From Panorpa germanica (lineage: Eukaryota; Arthropoda; Insecta; Mecoptera; Panorpidae), in the NCBI GenBank assembly GCA_963678705.1, contig OY783208.1, forward strand, positions 23,090,207-23,154,206: 64,000 bases of DNA, read 5' to 3'. How positions within the stretch are numbered: position 1 is the stretch's first letter; the number at the start of each line of letters is the position of its first letter. The translations under genes were made by a program, and so were the position numbers. A model generated the notes under the pieces. That model saw only the letters and a list, made by a program, of their open reading frames with translations. It had not been told where the DNA came from and made no database searches. Shown here one piece after another: positions 33,613 through 45,400 of the stretch.

Positions 33613-34962
33613 TTAATGCTTAAATGCCATTTTATGTCGTCTTAAATTTCGAGAACAAGCAAATGTTTTATTACAGATATCACATGAAAACGGATTAACG
33701 TCTAAATGCGTCATTTTATGCTCATTAAATTTGCTTGACGTTGAATAAGTTTTATTACAGATGTCACATAAAAACGGATTAACGTCTAAATGTGTCTTCT
33801 TATGCTGATTCAAATAGCTAAGTCTACAAAACGTTTTATTGCAGATATCACATGAAAACGGATTAACGTCTGAATGCGTCATTTGATGTTGTTTAAAAGT
33901 GCTTAAAGTCGAATAGGTTTTATTACAAATGTCACATGAAAATGGATTAACGTCTAAATGCGTCATTTGATGTTCATTAAAATTACGTGAAGATGAAAAT
34001 GTTTTATTACAAATGTCACAAGAATATGGATTAACGTCCAGATGTAAATTTTTATGTTCTTTTAAATAATTTACACTTGAAAACGTTTTATTGCATACTA
34101 CACATAAAAATGGATTAACGTCTAAATGCGTCATTTTATGCTGATTAAAATTGTAGGAAAATGAAAAGGTTTTATAACAAATGTTACATGTAAACGGCTT
34201 AATATCTAAATGCATATTTTGATGTTTTCTTAAATTGTGTGAACTTGAAAATGTTTTATTACAAATCTTACATAAAAAAGGATTTACGTCTAAATGCGTC
34301 ATTTTATGTTGACTTAAATAGTGTAAAGAAGAAAACGTTCTTTGACAGATCACACATGAAAAGGGATTAACGTCTAAATGTGTCATTTTATGTTGTCTTA
34401 ATGCAGTTGAAGATTTAAATGATGTGCTACAAATGTTACACGAAAACGGGAGCTCCCCGGTATGATTTCGTTTATGAATAATTAATTCATAGTTTCTAAT
34501 ATAGAATTTATCACATTCGTTACAAGAATATAATTTCCTGCCAGAGTGGATAAGCAAATGTTTTTTTATTGCCGATTTCATATCAAATCCCTTGTTACAA
34601 ACATCGCAGATAAAATTCTTTTCATCGGAACTCAATTTTTCTTCTCCCGATTGTCTATCCATAGCTTCATTTGCCGGTACATTTCCACGAGAATCAGGAA
34701 AAGCCTCAAGGTGCTCCTCCAATTTACAGGAATCTTGAACCACGCAACCGTCATAATCAGTAGAATTATGGTCAGGATCATATTTAATATAAATCTCTGA
34801 CCAATATGCTTCTTTATCTGAACATTGGTCGACCTCTTCTTTGATATCTGTTTCTAATTTAAAGACACATTCATCATCTATTTCCATTTTTATATTCAAA
34901 TTCATGTTTTCTATTTCCTCATCCACTTCTAATTTTATTTGCTGTGAGTTGCAAGCCGCCAT
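33613..34962 (-). CDS. ZnF-6: C2H2 zinc-finger protein, twelve fingers with HLDVNPF linkers
   Basis: 449 residues from MAACNSQQIKLEVDEE, with a splice acceptor (TTTTCAG) about 20 bases before the ATG. The N terminus carries IKLEVDE, IKMEIDDE, IKEEVDQ and the EAYWSEIYIKYDPDHNSTDY block shared with ZnF-7. Twelve fingers follow; from finger 3 onward the linker is HLDVNPF or a close variant (HLDIKPF, HSDVNPF), and the fingers themselves are very alike (FSCDICNKTF). The last ends RHKMAFKH, with five residues between the histidines. The non-coding first exon probably ends at 35326. Same strand and order as ZnF-7, so a tandem duplicate. Confidence 0.9.
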   Translation of the reverse strand: MAACNSQQIKLEVDEEIENMNLNIKMEIDDECVFKLETDIKEEVDQCSDKEAYWSEIYIKYDPDHNSTDYDGCVVQDSCKLEEHLEAFPDSRGNVPANEAMDRQSGEEKLSSDEKNFICDVCNKGFDMKSAIKKHLLIHSGRKLYSCNECDKFYIRNYELIIHKRNHTGELPFSCNICSTSFKSSTALRQHKMTHLDVNPFSCVICQRTFSSLHYLSQHKMTHLDVNPFLCKICNKTFSSSHNLRKHQNMHLDIKPFTCNICYKTFSFSYNFNQHKMTHLDVNPFLCVVCNKTFSSVNYLKEHKNLHLDVNPYSCDICNKTFSSSRNFNEHQMTHLDVNPFSCDICNKTYSTLSTFKQHQMTHSDVNPFSCDICNKTFCRLSYLNQHKKTHLDVNPFLCDICNKTYSTSSKFNEHKMTHLDVNPFSCDICNKTFACSRNLRRHKMAFKH

Positions 34963-35229
34963 TTTAAGCCGAAATTAAGAATTTACTGAAAACAAAGAAT
35001 ACTTATTTGTAACGATTAATAGAATATACAATATTTCACCTGGTTTTTCAATACATTTGCATTAAAAATTAATAAAGCAACAGGTGCTTATATGATAAAT
35101 TATTTTTTAATAAATCATATTATTGGAGATATTTAAAAACAATGCGCCTAATAAACATTTAATTAAATAATTGTTAAAGTGAACAACAACCATAGTTATT
35201 CTTATTTTTACTTTAAGTCTTAAGAAATG

Positions 35230-35500
35230 AGATGACAATTCAATGTAGGGCAATTGTAACTAGAAAGGCAAAGGTCACAGTCAATCTAATAATCTTAAAA
35301 TTATATAATATAGAACAAAAAATACCTGATTAATATATTTATTAATTAACACTAAATGTTTTCTCTTAATTCTTTAGAACTTTATTTTATCTAAAATATA
35401 ATTAATACAATATTAAGTAATTGAAATAAATATATCATTCAACTAATGAATCACTCCTGTCAAAATGAACGCCATGTTTGTTTACGTCATGCCATAAAAT
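35230..35500 (-). promoter_or_regulatory. Promoter and non-coding first exon of ZnF-6
   Basis: Minus-strand exon end CAG at 35326 with donor GTATTTTT. The upstream block from 35320 to 35500 (plus-strand text ACCTGATTAATATATTTATT and GAACGCCATGTTTGTTTACG) is conserved at 39030-39210 before ZnF-7. It includes ATGACGTAAAC on the minus strand, a CRE-like site, at 35480-35490. Confidence 0.55.
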
Positions 35501-35726
35501 ATTTTTGTGATAAAAATTATATAACTAAAACAATTCATTAAAATAAAACTGGGATTTAAACATAAAAACACACATTTTCTATTACATTTTTATTTGTATT
35601 AAAATTGTCAAATATGAAAATCAATTATATAAAATTATATAAACATGTATCTAACCCAAGAAACAATTAATGATTCAAAATGTCAGACGTTTAATTAAAA
35701 ATGTGCTGGTCATCAGGGAAAGACCT

Positions 35727-35880
35727 GGGGCCCTATTCCTGAGTCTCGCGAACAATAATCGTGATCGAACAGATATGATTTATATGAGTGGAACATTTTA
35801 CATATCACTTTTAAAAGAGTATTCCTGTACTATTCCTAAATTTTGTTCTTATTATTCACGAGACTCAGGAATAGGGCCCC
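35727..35880. mobile_element. Short MITE with 22-base inverted ends
   Basis: GGGGCCCTATTCCTGAGTCT at the left and AGACTCAGGAATAGGGCCCC at the right. 154 bases, no ORF, single copy here. Confidence 0.8.
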
Positions 35881-36326
35881 TGGGCAAGATAGAATGGGTA
35901 TTGACAAGTGGAAGATAAAGCGGCCAATAAAAAGAAATGTCTTAAAGGGGTGAAAGCTCTATAAAGGCTATAACGCCATAATGATAATTAAAGAAGAAAG
36001 TAATAACAAATAAAATAAAGGGGTAAAACGTATCTTCTATTCTGGGGTCGTTATGATCCTACTCTTGTTATCAACTGGTAATAATGCAACAGCTTACAAA
36101 AGACCAGCAATCAGCATTATGTTGTCTCCAGCAACATAAAACGTCCAATAATATGAAATAGATAAAACATATTTTAAATAAAAATTAAAAATATTTAACA
36201 ATTACGCAATTACGAAAAGCTAGTCTATAGTGCATGTCAAAAATTATCTGTTTTATAAATACTGATGTCAAAACAAAACATTTTCAAATTTCAAATATCT
36301 AAATTTTATGACTTTGTTAAAACGTA

Positions 36327-38312
36327 TTAATGCTTAAATGCCACTTTATGTCGTTTTAAATTACGAGAACTAGCAAATGTTTTATTGCAAATGTCACATG
36401 AAAAGGGATTAACGTCTAAATGTGTCATTTTGTGTTCAACTAATCTGCTTGAAGTAGAATATGTTTTGGTACAAATGTCACATGCAAAGGGATTAACGTC
36501 TAAATGCGTCGTTTTATGTTCATTTAATCTACATAAACTCAAATACGTTTTGGTACAAATGTCACATGAAAAGGGATTAACGTCTAAATGTGTCAATTTG
36601 TGTTCACCTAATCTGCTTGAAGTCGAAAACGTTTTGCTACAAATGTCACATGAAAACGGATTAACCTCTAAATGTGTCATTTTATGTTCATTTAATCTCT
36701 TTAATGATGAATAAGTTTTATTACAGATGTCACATAAAAACGGATTAACGTCTAAATGCGTCATTTGATGTTGTTTAAAAGTTCTTGAAGACGAATACGT
36801 TTTATTACAAATTTTACATGCAAACGGATTAACGTCTAAATGCGTCATATTATGTTCTCTAAATCTTCTTGAAGTTGAATACGATTTATTACAGATTCCA
36901 CATGAATACGGATTTACGTCTACATGCGTCAATTTATGTTTAGTAAAAGTGGTTGAGTTCGAATATGTTTTCTGACATATGTCGCATGAAAACGAATTGA
37001 CGTCTGAATGCGTCATTTTATGTCGTTTTAGTTGATATAAAAATAAAAAAGTTTTATTACAGACATCACATGAAAACGGAAGAACGACTGAATGCGTCAT
37101 TTGATGTTGCTTAAAAGTGCTTGAAGACGAATACGATTTATTACAGATTTCACATGTAAATGGATTTACGTCTAAATGCGTCATTTTATGTTCATCAAAT
37201 CTCTTTGACGATGAATAAGTTTTAAAACAAATGTCACATGAAAATGGTTTGACGTCTGAATGCGCTAATATATGTTTATTTAATTGGTATAAAAATGAAA
37301 ATGATTTATAACAAATATCACATGTAAAAGGCTTTACATCTAAATGTATATATTGATGTTTTCTTAAATTACCTAAATTAGAAAACTTTTTAGGACATAT
37401 GTCACATGAAAAGGGATTTGAGTCTAAATGTGTAAGTTTGTGTTCATTAAATTTTGTTGATGTTGAATACGTTTTATTACATATGTCACATGAAAATGGT
37501 TTAACGTCTAAATGCGTCAATTTATGTCGAATTAAACTGTATGAAAATGAAAACGATTTGTCACATACATCACATGAATACGGCTTCACATCTAAATGTA
37601 TGTTTTGATGTATTCTAGAATGACTTAATGTTGAAAATGATTTATGGCAGATGTCGCATGAAAATGGTTTGATGCCTGAATGAGTCATTTTATGTCGTTT
37701 TAAATTAACGAAGGATTTAAATGACTTGCTACAAATGTCACACGAAAACGGACGCTCTTCGGTATGAATTCGTTTATGGATGACTAATTGATTGTTTTGA
37801 ATAAAGATTTTATCACATTCGTCACAAGAATATAATTTCCTGCCAGAGTGGATAATAAAATGTTTTTTCATTTCTTGTTTACTGTCAAATCCCTTGTTAC
37901 AAACATCGCAGTTAAAATTCTTTTGATCGGAAATGAATCTTGCATTTCCTGATTGTTCACTTCCTTGTAGTTCCAACAATCTTCTATTACCTTCACCATC
38001 CTGAGCTTCTTTTGCCGTTACATTTCCTTGACAATCAGGTAAAGCGACCAGGTGCTCTTCCAATTCACAGGAATCATGAATCACGCCACCGCCATAATCA
38101 GTAGAACTATGGTCAGGTTCACACTTAACATACACTGACCAATATGCTTCTTTATCTGAACATTCATCGACCTCCTTTTTGATTTCCCTTTCTAAGTTAG
38201 CGTCTTCTACTTCCACTTCTACTGTTATATCCAAATTAATGTTTTCTATTTCCGGTGTTTCGCTTTTCTCATCCACTTCTAATTTTATTTGCTGTGAGTC
38301 TCCCGCCGCCAT
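36327..38312 (-). CDS. ZnF-7: C2H2 zinc-finger protein, nineteen fingers with HLDVNPF linkers
   Basis: 661 residues from MAAGDSQQIKLEVDEK, with a TTTTCAG acceptor about 20 bases upstream. The N terminus (residues 1-130) has IKLEVDE, IKKEVDE and YVKCEPDH, all lysine-x-glutamate motifs, and the CELEEHL block shared with ZnF-6. Nineteen C2H2 fingers follow without a break. Only the second-to-third linker resembles the canonical form (HTEERPF); later ones read HLDVNPF, HLDVKPF or HSDVNSF. Fingers alternate NKTYSxS and NKTFxxS cores, suggesting growth by duplication of finger pairs. The final finger ends RHKVAFKH, like ZnF-6. The length is large for an insect zinc-finger gene. First exon non-coding, probably ending at 39032. 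Confidence 0.92.
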   Translation of the reverse strand: MAAGDSQQIKLEVDEKSETPEIENINLDITVEVEVEDANLEREIKKEVDECSDKEAYWSVYVKCEPDHSSTDYGGGVIHDSCELEEHLVALPDCQGNVTAKEAQDGEGNRRLLELQGSEQSGNARFISDQKNFNCDVCNKGFDSKQEMKKHFIIHSGRKLYSCDECDKIFIQNNQLVIHKRIHTEERPFSCDICSKSFKSFVNLKRHKMTHSGIKPFSCDICHKSFSTLSHSRIHQNIHLDVKPYSCDVCDKSFSFSYSLIRHKLTHLDVKPFSCDICNKTYSTSTKFNEHKLTHLDSNPFSCDICPKKFSNLGNLRKHQYIHLDVKPFTCDICYKSFSFLYQLNKHILAHSDVKPFSCDICFKTYSSSKRFDEHKMTHLDVNPFTCEICNKSYSSSSTFKQHQMTHSVVLPFSCDVCNKTFLFLYQLKRHKMTHSDVNSFSCDICQKTYSNSTTFTKHKLTHVDVNPYSCGICNKSYSTSRRFREHNMTHLDVNPFACKICNKTYSSSRTFKQHQMTHLDVNPFLCDICNKTYSSLKRLNEHKMTHLEVNPFSCDICSKTFSTSSRLGEHKLTHLDVNPFSCDICTKTYLSLCRLNEHKTTHLDVNPFACDICTKTYSTSSRLVEHKMTHLDVNPFSCDICNKTFASSRNLKRHKVAFKH

Positions 38313-39031
38313 TTTAAGCCGAAATTAAGAATTTACTGAAAACAAAGAATACTTATATTTAACGATTAATAGTTGCGCTTAATTGCTTTCCTAGCGACAA
38401 TTAGCGTTATGATTTAACTAAGGTTGTACTAATTTACTTCTAAACCTGCTTGTTTTTATAATTAAAAATATTTCACCTTGATCTTCAATATATTAACCTG
38501 AAATATTAACAGACAGTTGGCTATCAGGAGCAGGTCTTATTTTAAGGGCAATTATTCGACATAGCTACACCTTTTGTTTTGAATCTTATAAAAAAAACTA
38601 CTGCATTTTTGTATGTTTTATGGCATTTGTTGTATACCCAAAACATATATAAACCGCTACGTAATATACATTATATCACTTTTTACTTAGAAAAAGACAA
38701 TATTAATGGTTAAAGTTAAAATTTGAGGTTAGAAATAAAATAACAATGCTCCATATAAAAGTGAAAATGGCGACATATTTCACATTTATTGGTCAACTAA
38801 ATACTGTCTATTTTTAATAAAAAATGTTATAAGGTATATTACCTGGTGATTTGTACATGTTTTCACTATATTAAAGACATCGTACAATCAACAAAAGTGG
38901 AATAGTTTTTCTATAAGACTCAAAACAAAAGGTGTAGCTATATCGAATAATTACCCAATAAATAATTTACAAATGCGGTCACAGTCAAACTAATACCGTA
39001 TTAAAATTATATAATATAAAACACAAAATAC
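38313..39031. other. Presumed 5' intron of ZnF-7
   Basis: Between the acceptor before the ATG and the donor at 39031; contains a complete family C element and otherwise AT-rich DNA. Confidence 0.5.
38546..38957. mobile_element. Family C MITE, complete
   Basis: GGGCAATTATTCGACATAGC at the left and TATATCGAATAATTACCC at the right. Confidence 0.85.
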
Positions 39032-39215
39032 CTGATTAATATATTTATTAATTAACACTAAATATTTTCTCTTTATTTTGTGCAATTTTGCTTTATCTAA
39101 AATATAAATAATACAATATTAAGTAATTGAAATGAATATATCACTAAACCACTGCGTCACTCCTGTAAAAATGAAATGAACGCCATGTTTGTTCACGTCA
39201 TGTCATAAAATATTT
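39032..39215 (-). promoter_or_regulatory. Promoter and non-coding first exon of ZnF-7
   Basis: The minus-strand CAG/GTATTTTG donor is at 39032/39031; the conserved block with GAACGCCATGTTTG and the minus-strand CATGACGTGAAC matches that of ZnF-6. The 3' end of the reductase gene lies only about 220 bases farther on. Confidence 0.55.
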
Positions 39216-39436
39216 ATGCCATTGAATTCTAGATATAATTTATAGAATATATATATTTATAGATATAATTTATATATAAAGCGATACATAAAAATAAAAT
39301 TAAAAAGGTTTTTGGGAATAAAACTGGGATTTAAACATAAAACACACATTTTTTTATTAAGTTTTTATTTTTATTAAAATTGTTAAATATTAAAAACACT
39401 CATAAAAAAATAACACCTAAATAATCCAACTAACAA

Positions 39437-42400
39437 TTAATGATTCAAAATGTCAGATGCTGAATTAAAAATATGCTGGACAATGCCCGTCTTGTAGATG
39501 ATGTAGCAAAAGAGGAACAGAAAAATAGCTTTTGTAATCCTGTCCACGTAATACATCCTGAAAACAAGAAATAGACAAGTTTGATTAGACTTGATGTCTT
39601 AATTTCTATAAAAGTGTACTACATATTGATAAAGTGTGTTACTAGAACCTAGTAGAAATGTTCAATTATTTGTTAATAACTCCTTATATGTTAAGAGATA
39701 TTAACAATTAAAAAAGTCATTTTGTCTCTTTAATTATTAAAGGGATTCAACGTCGTAGACATTCGAAATGCATGTGACATCACAATCCTTGTGTAAGGTT
39801 ACCAACCTTACAGCTCATAAATCTCTGCTATATGTATTTATATATCAAAATATCAAATATTATTGACAGCTATTTCAAGGAACAATAAAATTCCAATATT
39901 ATGTCTGCCTTAGCAGGGTTAAATAAAATAAAAACTTATTATTCTTTGACTTGACTTGATTATTTGACTACCAACAGCTACAAAACATTACCACAGATCT
40001 GACCTACTCAACAAATAACTGACGTTAAAATGCATTTCACGTCATACAAATATGGCCGACCATTTCTAGCGCTAAAACTACAATTCAAATTTTTAATTGC
40101 TATATCTCCGTCAACATTTAGATATTTAATAAAATAGACACGCCAATACACATTTATTAACATCAAGTTCAATCAACAATTCAAATGAGGTTATTTTATT
40201 AAATATCTAAATATTGACGGAGATAAAGCAATTAAAAGTTTCAATTGCAGTTTTAGCGCTAGAAATGATCGGCCATATTTATGACGTAACATGTCGCACT
40301 ATTAAGGGATAGGTCAGTTATTTGTTATATGTATAAGTTCTGTGTTAAGTATGCTATCTCTTTTACGCTGTGTTCTATAAAAGAGATGACATATTTGCTA
40401 CATATAACGTAATTTTGTTAATATCTCCTAATATATAGCGAGTTATTAAAAAATATTGGACATTTACGGTCCATGTAGCTAAGTTTTATAGAAATTGAGA
40501 CGTGGTTTACAAACCCATTTCAAAAGTTAAACTACTGAAACTTGTAAACTAATGACGGCAATGTCATGAAATTTTGCACAAAACTTTAAAAGTCTGTACC
40601 AGTCTGCACTATTTAAATATCAAAGATTTGTCAATACTAGCGCCATCTGTATGTCATCTTACGAAATTATTCGGTACTGTGTTTTGCTTATTTTAAAATT
40701 GGTTTGCATCTCTGCTTATATTTCATTATGTCAATATCTCTGCTTATATTTTATTATACTAATATCTCTGTTAAATATTTCAGTTATTTAATGTTACTGA
40801 CTTTTGCTGATGTTTCTTGGCGGATGGAATAGTCTCAGGATCTTCCTTCATCAGATATTGGCGTCCTCCACTGATACAAGTTAAGAAGTACTCATAAATG
40901 TCAGCATTGCTGAAGTCGTAAGTGAAAGCTTCTCTAAAAACAAATAACAACGATAAATACACAGGAAAAACATTTACATATTTATTTAAAAAACAATTGG
41001 TTTGTGTCCTCATGTGTTGATTGATATTGATGTTAATAAATGTGTATTGGTGTGTCTATTTTATTAAATATCTAAATGTTGACGGAGATATAGCAATTAA
41101 AAATTTGAATTGTAGTTTTTGCGCTAGAGATGGTCGGCCATATTTGTATGACGTCAAATTCAAAAATGCAGTAGTTTTTTAATAAAATTCAAAACAAAAG
41201 GTGTAGCTATATTGAATAATTACCTTCATTTCTTTTGTCATGTAAGATAATATTATGTACTTACTTATCTTTTACAAGTAATTTGTCTTCAAGCGCCATA
41301 AATTTTTTATTCTTAAAGGACCAGGTTTTTGCTATAAAGTATGACAAAGCGTTATTTGCTACATAAATACGTCTCTGCAGCCTAATTAACCTAAAAATAA
41401 AATTTGTTTATTAATTGATAAAGATTTACTTCTTACAATTATAATTTCATTTTTATTGGTGACAATGCCAGTAAACATTTTGGAGTAAATTTTACTTAAT
41501 TTCTATTACATATCATGAGTTTTTTGTCTGGAACGTGTTCGTTTTCTATTCAGTCGTTCATAGGAAAGGCCCTTTTTATGAGTTACAGAGATCGCAACGA
41601 CGGTTCACTGCTGAATTAAAAGCGGAGTCGGTTTATGATTTATGACCGGAGTTATAAACTTGACACTAGCAGGGATGGCAGGGGTATAAAACTTAATAGA
41701 ATTCTACTTTTTAGAGTCTGCAAAATATAAATATTTAAATGAAGAAATAAATAGATGTAATCTTTAGTACGGATCGTGATTTTTTTAATGAATATTATTC
41801 ATCTTCAACAATACTCGTTGTATTAGTTTTTTACATTGTTTTGGTGATTCAAAAATCCACGATCGGCAGGTCTGCGTTAGGTTTAAAACCTCTGTCTTAC
41901 CACCGCTAGATTCTATCTTCGTTTATATACATTATATTCGGGGATTGAGGGAGATAGCGTCTGTCTATTACCATTAAAGAAATATTTGTTGAAAAAGGAT
42001 AGCATATACTTTAAACATACTGTACTGAACGAAATACTATACAAATATACAAGTGTAACGGTGAAAAATATATTTTACTTGTCTAACGCATCTCGTTTCT
42101 CTCTCACTTTGGAATAAATGAGATGAAAGTGAACTTAAAAAAAATATATCCATGTGGGAAAGAAACAGAAATACTTAATGAATGATGTTGGAAAAAGAAG
42201 GAATACTAGAAAGAATAACTAACACAAAATCTGTGCCAGGTAGAGAACTTGTAAAGCGTTAGAATAGAATTGTACGAGTGACTCGAACTTCACCAAATAG
42301 GACACTTCACCAAATTGTTTACTGGGTTTCATCAAAATGTTTACTGGAATATTATGTTTTAGACTTACATAGGTTTATTTCCGGTTAGTTTTAATATTGA

Positions 42401-45400
42401 ATCGATAAGCAAAGCTGGCAGTAGATGAAATAGTATGACCTGTAAATTAAAGAGAATTATATTGTTAAAAAATCGTTCATACATTTTACTATTTGGCAGT
42501 TCTTTTATAACGTGAATCTTTAGTAGCAAATTATGGAAATTGAATTAGATTGACCCTTGACCTAATTGTGTATTGGCGTGTCTATTTTATTAAATATCTA
42601 AATATTGACGGAGTTATAGCAATTTAAAATTCGAATGGGCTAGTGTCCTATGTCTTAATTTCTATAAAAGTAAACGTTGAATCCCTTTAATAATTAAAGA
42701 GACAAAATGACTTTTTAAATTGTTAATATCTCTTAACATATAAGAAGTTATTAACAAATAATTGAACATTTGAGGTTCTAGTAACCCACTTTATCAATAT
42801 ATAGTACACTTTTATAGAAATTAAGACACAGGAAACAAGGCCATTGCATTTACGCTGCAAAAGATTTAAATAACAGGAAATAGTAAAAGTAAAACATCAA
42901 TAAGTTTGACAGATGGCAGCCATTTTGTATTCTAACCTTAATAAAGTGAAGCGCTTTACAATTTGTGAGACTCATGCCTATGTACCACAGCATATCGTTC
43001 AGTGGATACTCTAGACCAATTTTTTGACCAATTTCCAGCATTTGTCCCATTGTAACATATTTAACAGCACTTGAACTACAATTATAAATAGGCAGCTCCT
43101 CTGGTGGTGATCTATGGAACCATAAGTTATTAATTATCTTTGAAGGAAATTAATAACACCCAGTAAACATTTTGGAGTCACTTTGCCATCACATTGAAGA
43201 TGTGTATGACTTTTTTGTCATAAGTTTCTCACAGTCGTTCAAATGAAATGTCTATTTTATTGAAACAACTCCACCTGTCGGAATACAAATGAAGATAAAG
43301 TTGACGCGAACTGTAATTGAAGTGAAATAGTGAAACGTCACAAAATAGGACACTTCACCAAATTGTTTACTGGGTAGCAAGTCATTATAATTGGGTTTAC
43401 TCTTGGACACCGCGTTGCCACGCAGCAATAATGGCCCCCTTGATGGCGACGTCTACAGGCATGAAATCTTGAACGGTGTTCTTGTCGCCGTAGAGGGACC
43501 GGAGAATGCCTGGGAAGTAAATACAATTTGTAAATTAGGTAATAAGGGGGTTTAACACGATCAATTCCGATTCCGATAAATAGTCTGCTTATTACTTGTT
43601 TGTGTTTCACATTACACTTAAGATCCCTGTCTCTCTTGTTGGTCCGAGTTGCGAGGTCAAAGAGTACTGGACTTTGACATTAAGTGTACGGTGTAAATAT
43701 GGATGACACTTTCTAATTGCACTAGGTTTAGCTTTGATGCTAAATAAGTCAAGAAGTAAATGGATGAAATCATGGTATCTTAAGAGAATCTTTATCACAT
43801 GTGAATTTAATGAAAGAAATTTGATTAAAACCGTGCGACTGACTAAATTTCTTAAAATAATTTTTAGGTTAACTTTTTGTCTTGAAAGTTCTGCGTTTTT
43901 ATAAGTTTAATGGCGTTTGTTCTATACTCAAAACTTTTTTAAGAATAAATGAGGAGCTGTATCTGGAATTATTAAGACTTGTGACTCCTCCAATTCAAAA
44001 AAGGACACTAACATCAAGGAGGGAATAAATCCTAATGAAAGATTAAGTGCCACATTAAGATTTTCAGCTAGTGGAAGCACTTACATTACATTATTTCATA
44101 TTAACTAATTATCACCACTAAAATCATCAAATTCACATTAATTTTTACATTATTTCATTTAAAGCTATTAGTCTTATCAGTATATTTTGTCTACCTTATT
44201 ACAGTCATTATTTCAATTGTAATTAAAAATAATGGAGTCTTGTGTTGTAGCAGTTGTTGTCAAAGATAATGTTATGACTGTAATCAGCTGTGACGTCATG
44301 TGTATTTTGCATGTGCAGTGACAAACGTATTGACTACGTTGGTCAAATTGTGCAAGTCAAGTCATGAATCAACAGTCCTAGTTCTGACTAGCGTCGTTGA
44401 TTTAATTGCGGTAATTTCGAACAGTGTGGTCTTCCCAAACTCCTTAGCGATTACACAGTCAAATTTTTAGTGTTTACACGTACGATAATCGGACTGTTCG
44501 TCACAGTGTAACTGGCCACGTGTAACACGTAACACATTTCATAAATGTAAAACAGAGATTCCAGTAATATCAACTTTTTTATGAATAGACTATTTATCGG
44601 AACCAGAATCGGAACGGATCGTGAAAAACCCCCTGTAGAGTTGACCATTTTTAGTACCAACCTTTTCCACTTCCTGCAAAAATCCCTACTGGTCCATTGA
44701 AATTGTCAATCCATCCTTTGATAGGCTCCATCCACGAGGATATCACTGGAAATAAAAAAAAAACAAAAAGAAACTCGTAGATTTTTAAATAGCTTATTGA
44801 AATATTAGGTAATAAACGTATATTGGCGTTTTTATTTTAATAAATATCCAAAAATTGACGGAGATATATCTATTTAAAGTTTTACTGCGTAATATTCCTG
44901 AAGCAATATTATTTATTTTTCGTTTTATATCACAACATTATATTGAAACATTATGGGTCGACGTAACAGCTGCTATAGCTTTGACGTTAAATTCTGCATC
45001 TCTTTTGCTCTTCTCTTGTTTAACAGTGATGGTAAAAGTTGACAAATGGTAGTTGGGAAGATGTGAGGAAGTAATGACTATTTCAATCATTGATAACTTC
45101 TATAATATTGCGAACTGAATAGAACTAATTGGATATTTAAGGTTCTGACAATTAATCCAGCGTGTGTACACTGGGACTTTTAAGCAATAGTTGAAATTTC
45201 AAACTCCTATTTCTATCTCATGAGTACAGAGCGCGCTTCACCTATGCCCCCTAAAAAATATAGGCAGTGGTAGGGACTTAAAGTTCCAGTGACGTCCAGA
45301 TCTGGCACTTTACCGGCAAATGCGAGCCAGTGAAATTTGCCTCTAAAAGGGCCAGTGTATAAATGATGTCAGTATTTTCCAATGTTAGTAAATTTTTTGT

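Larger units (their letters stand above)
34963..36326. other. Intergenic between ZnF-7 and ZnF-6
   Basis: Holds the 5' exon and promoter of ZnF-6 (about 35230-35500), a 154-base element with inverted ends at 35727-35880, and the 3' flank of ZnF-7. Confidence 0.6.

Noticed and set aside
36385-36714. Plus-strand ORF with repeated MSHEKGLTSKCV motifs
   Set aside because: This is the antisense of the repeated HLDVNPFSCDIC linkers of ZnF-7, not a real repeat protein.
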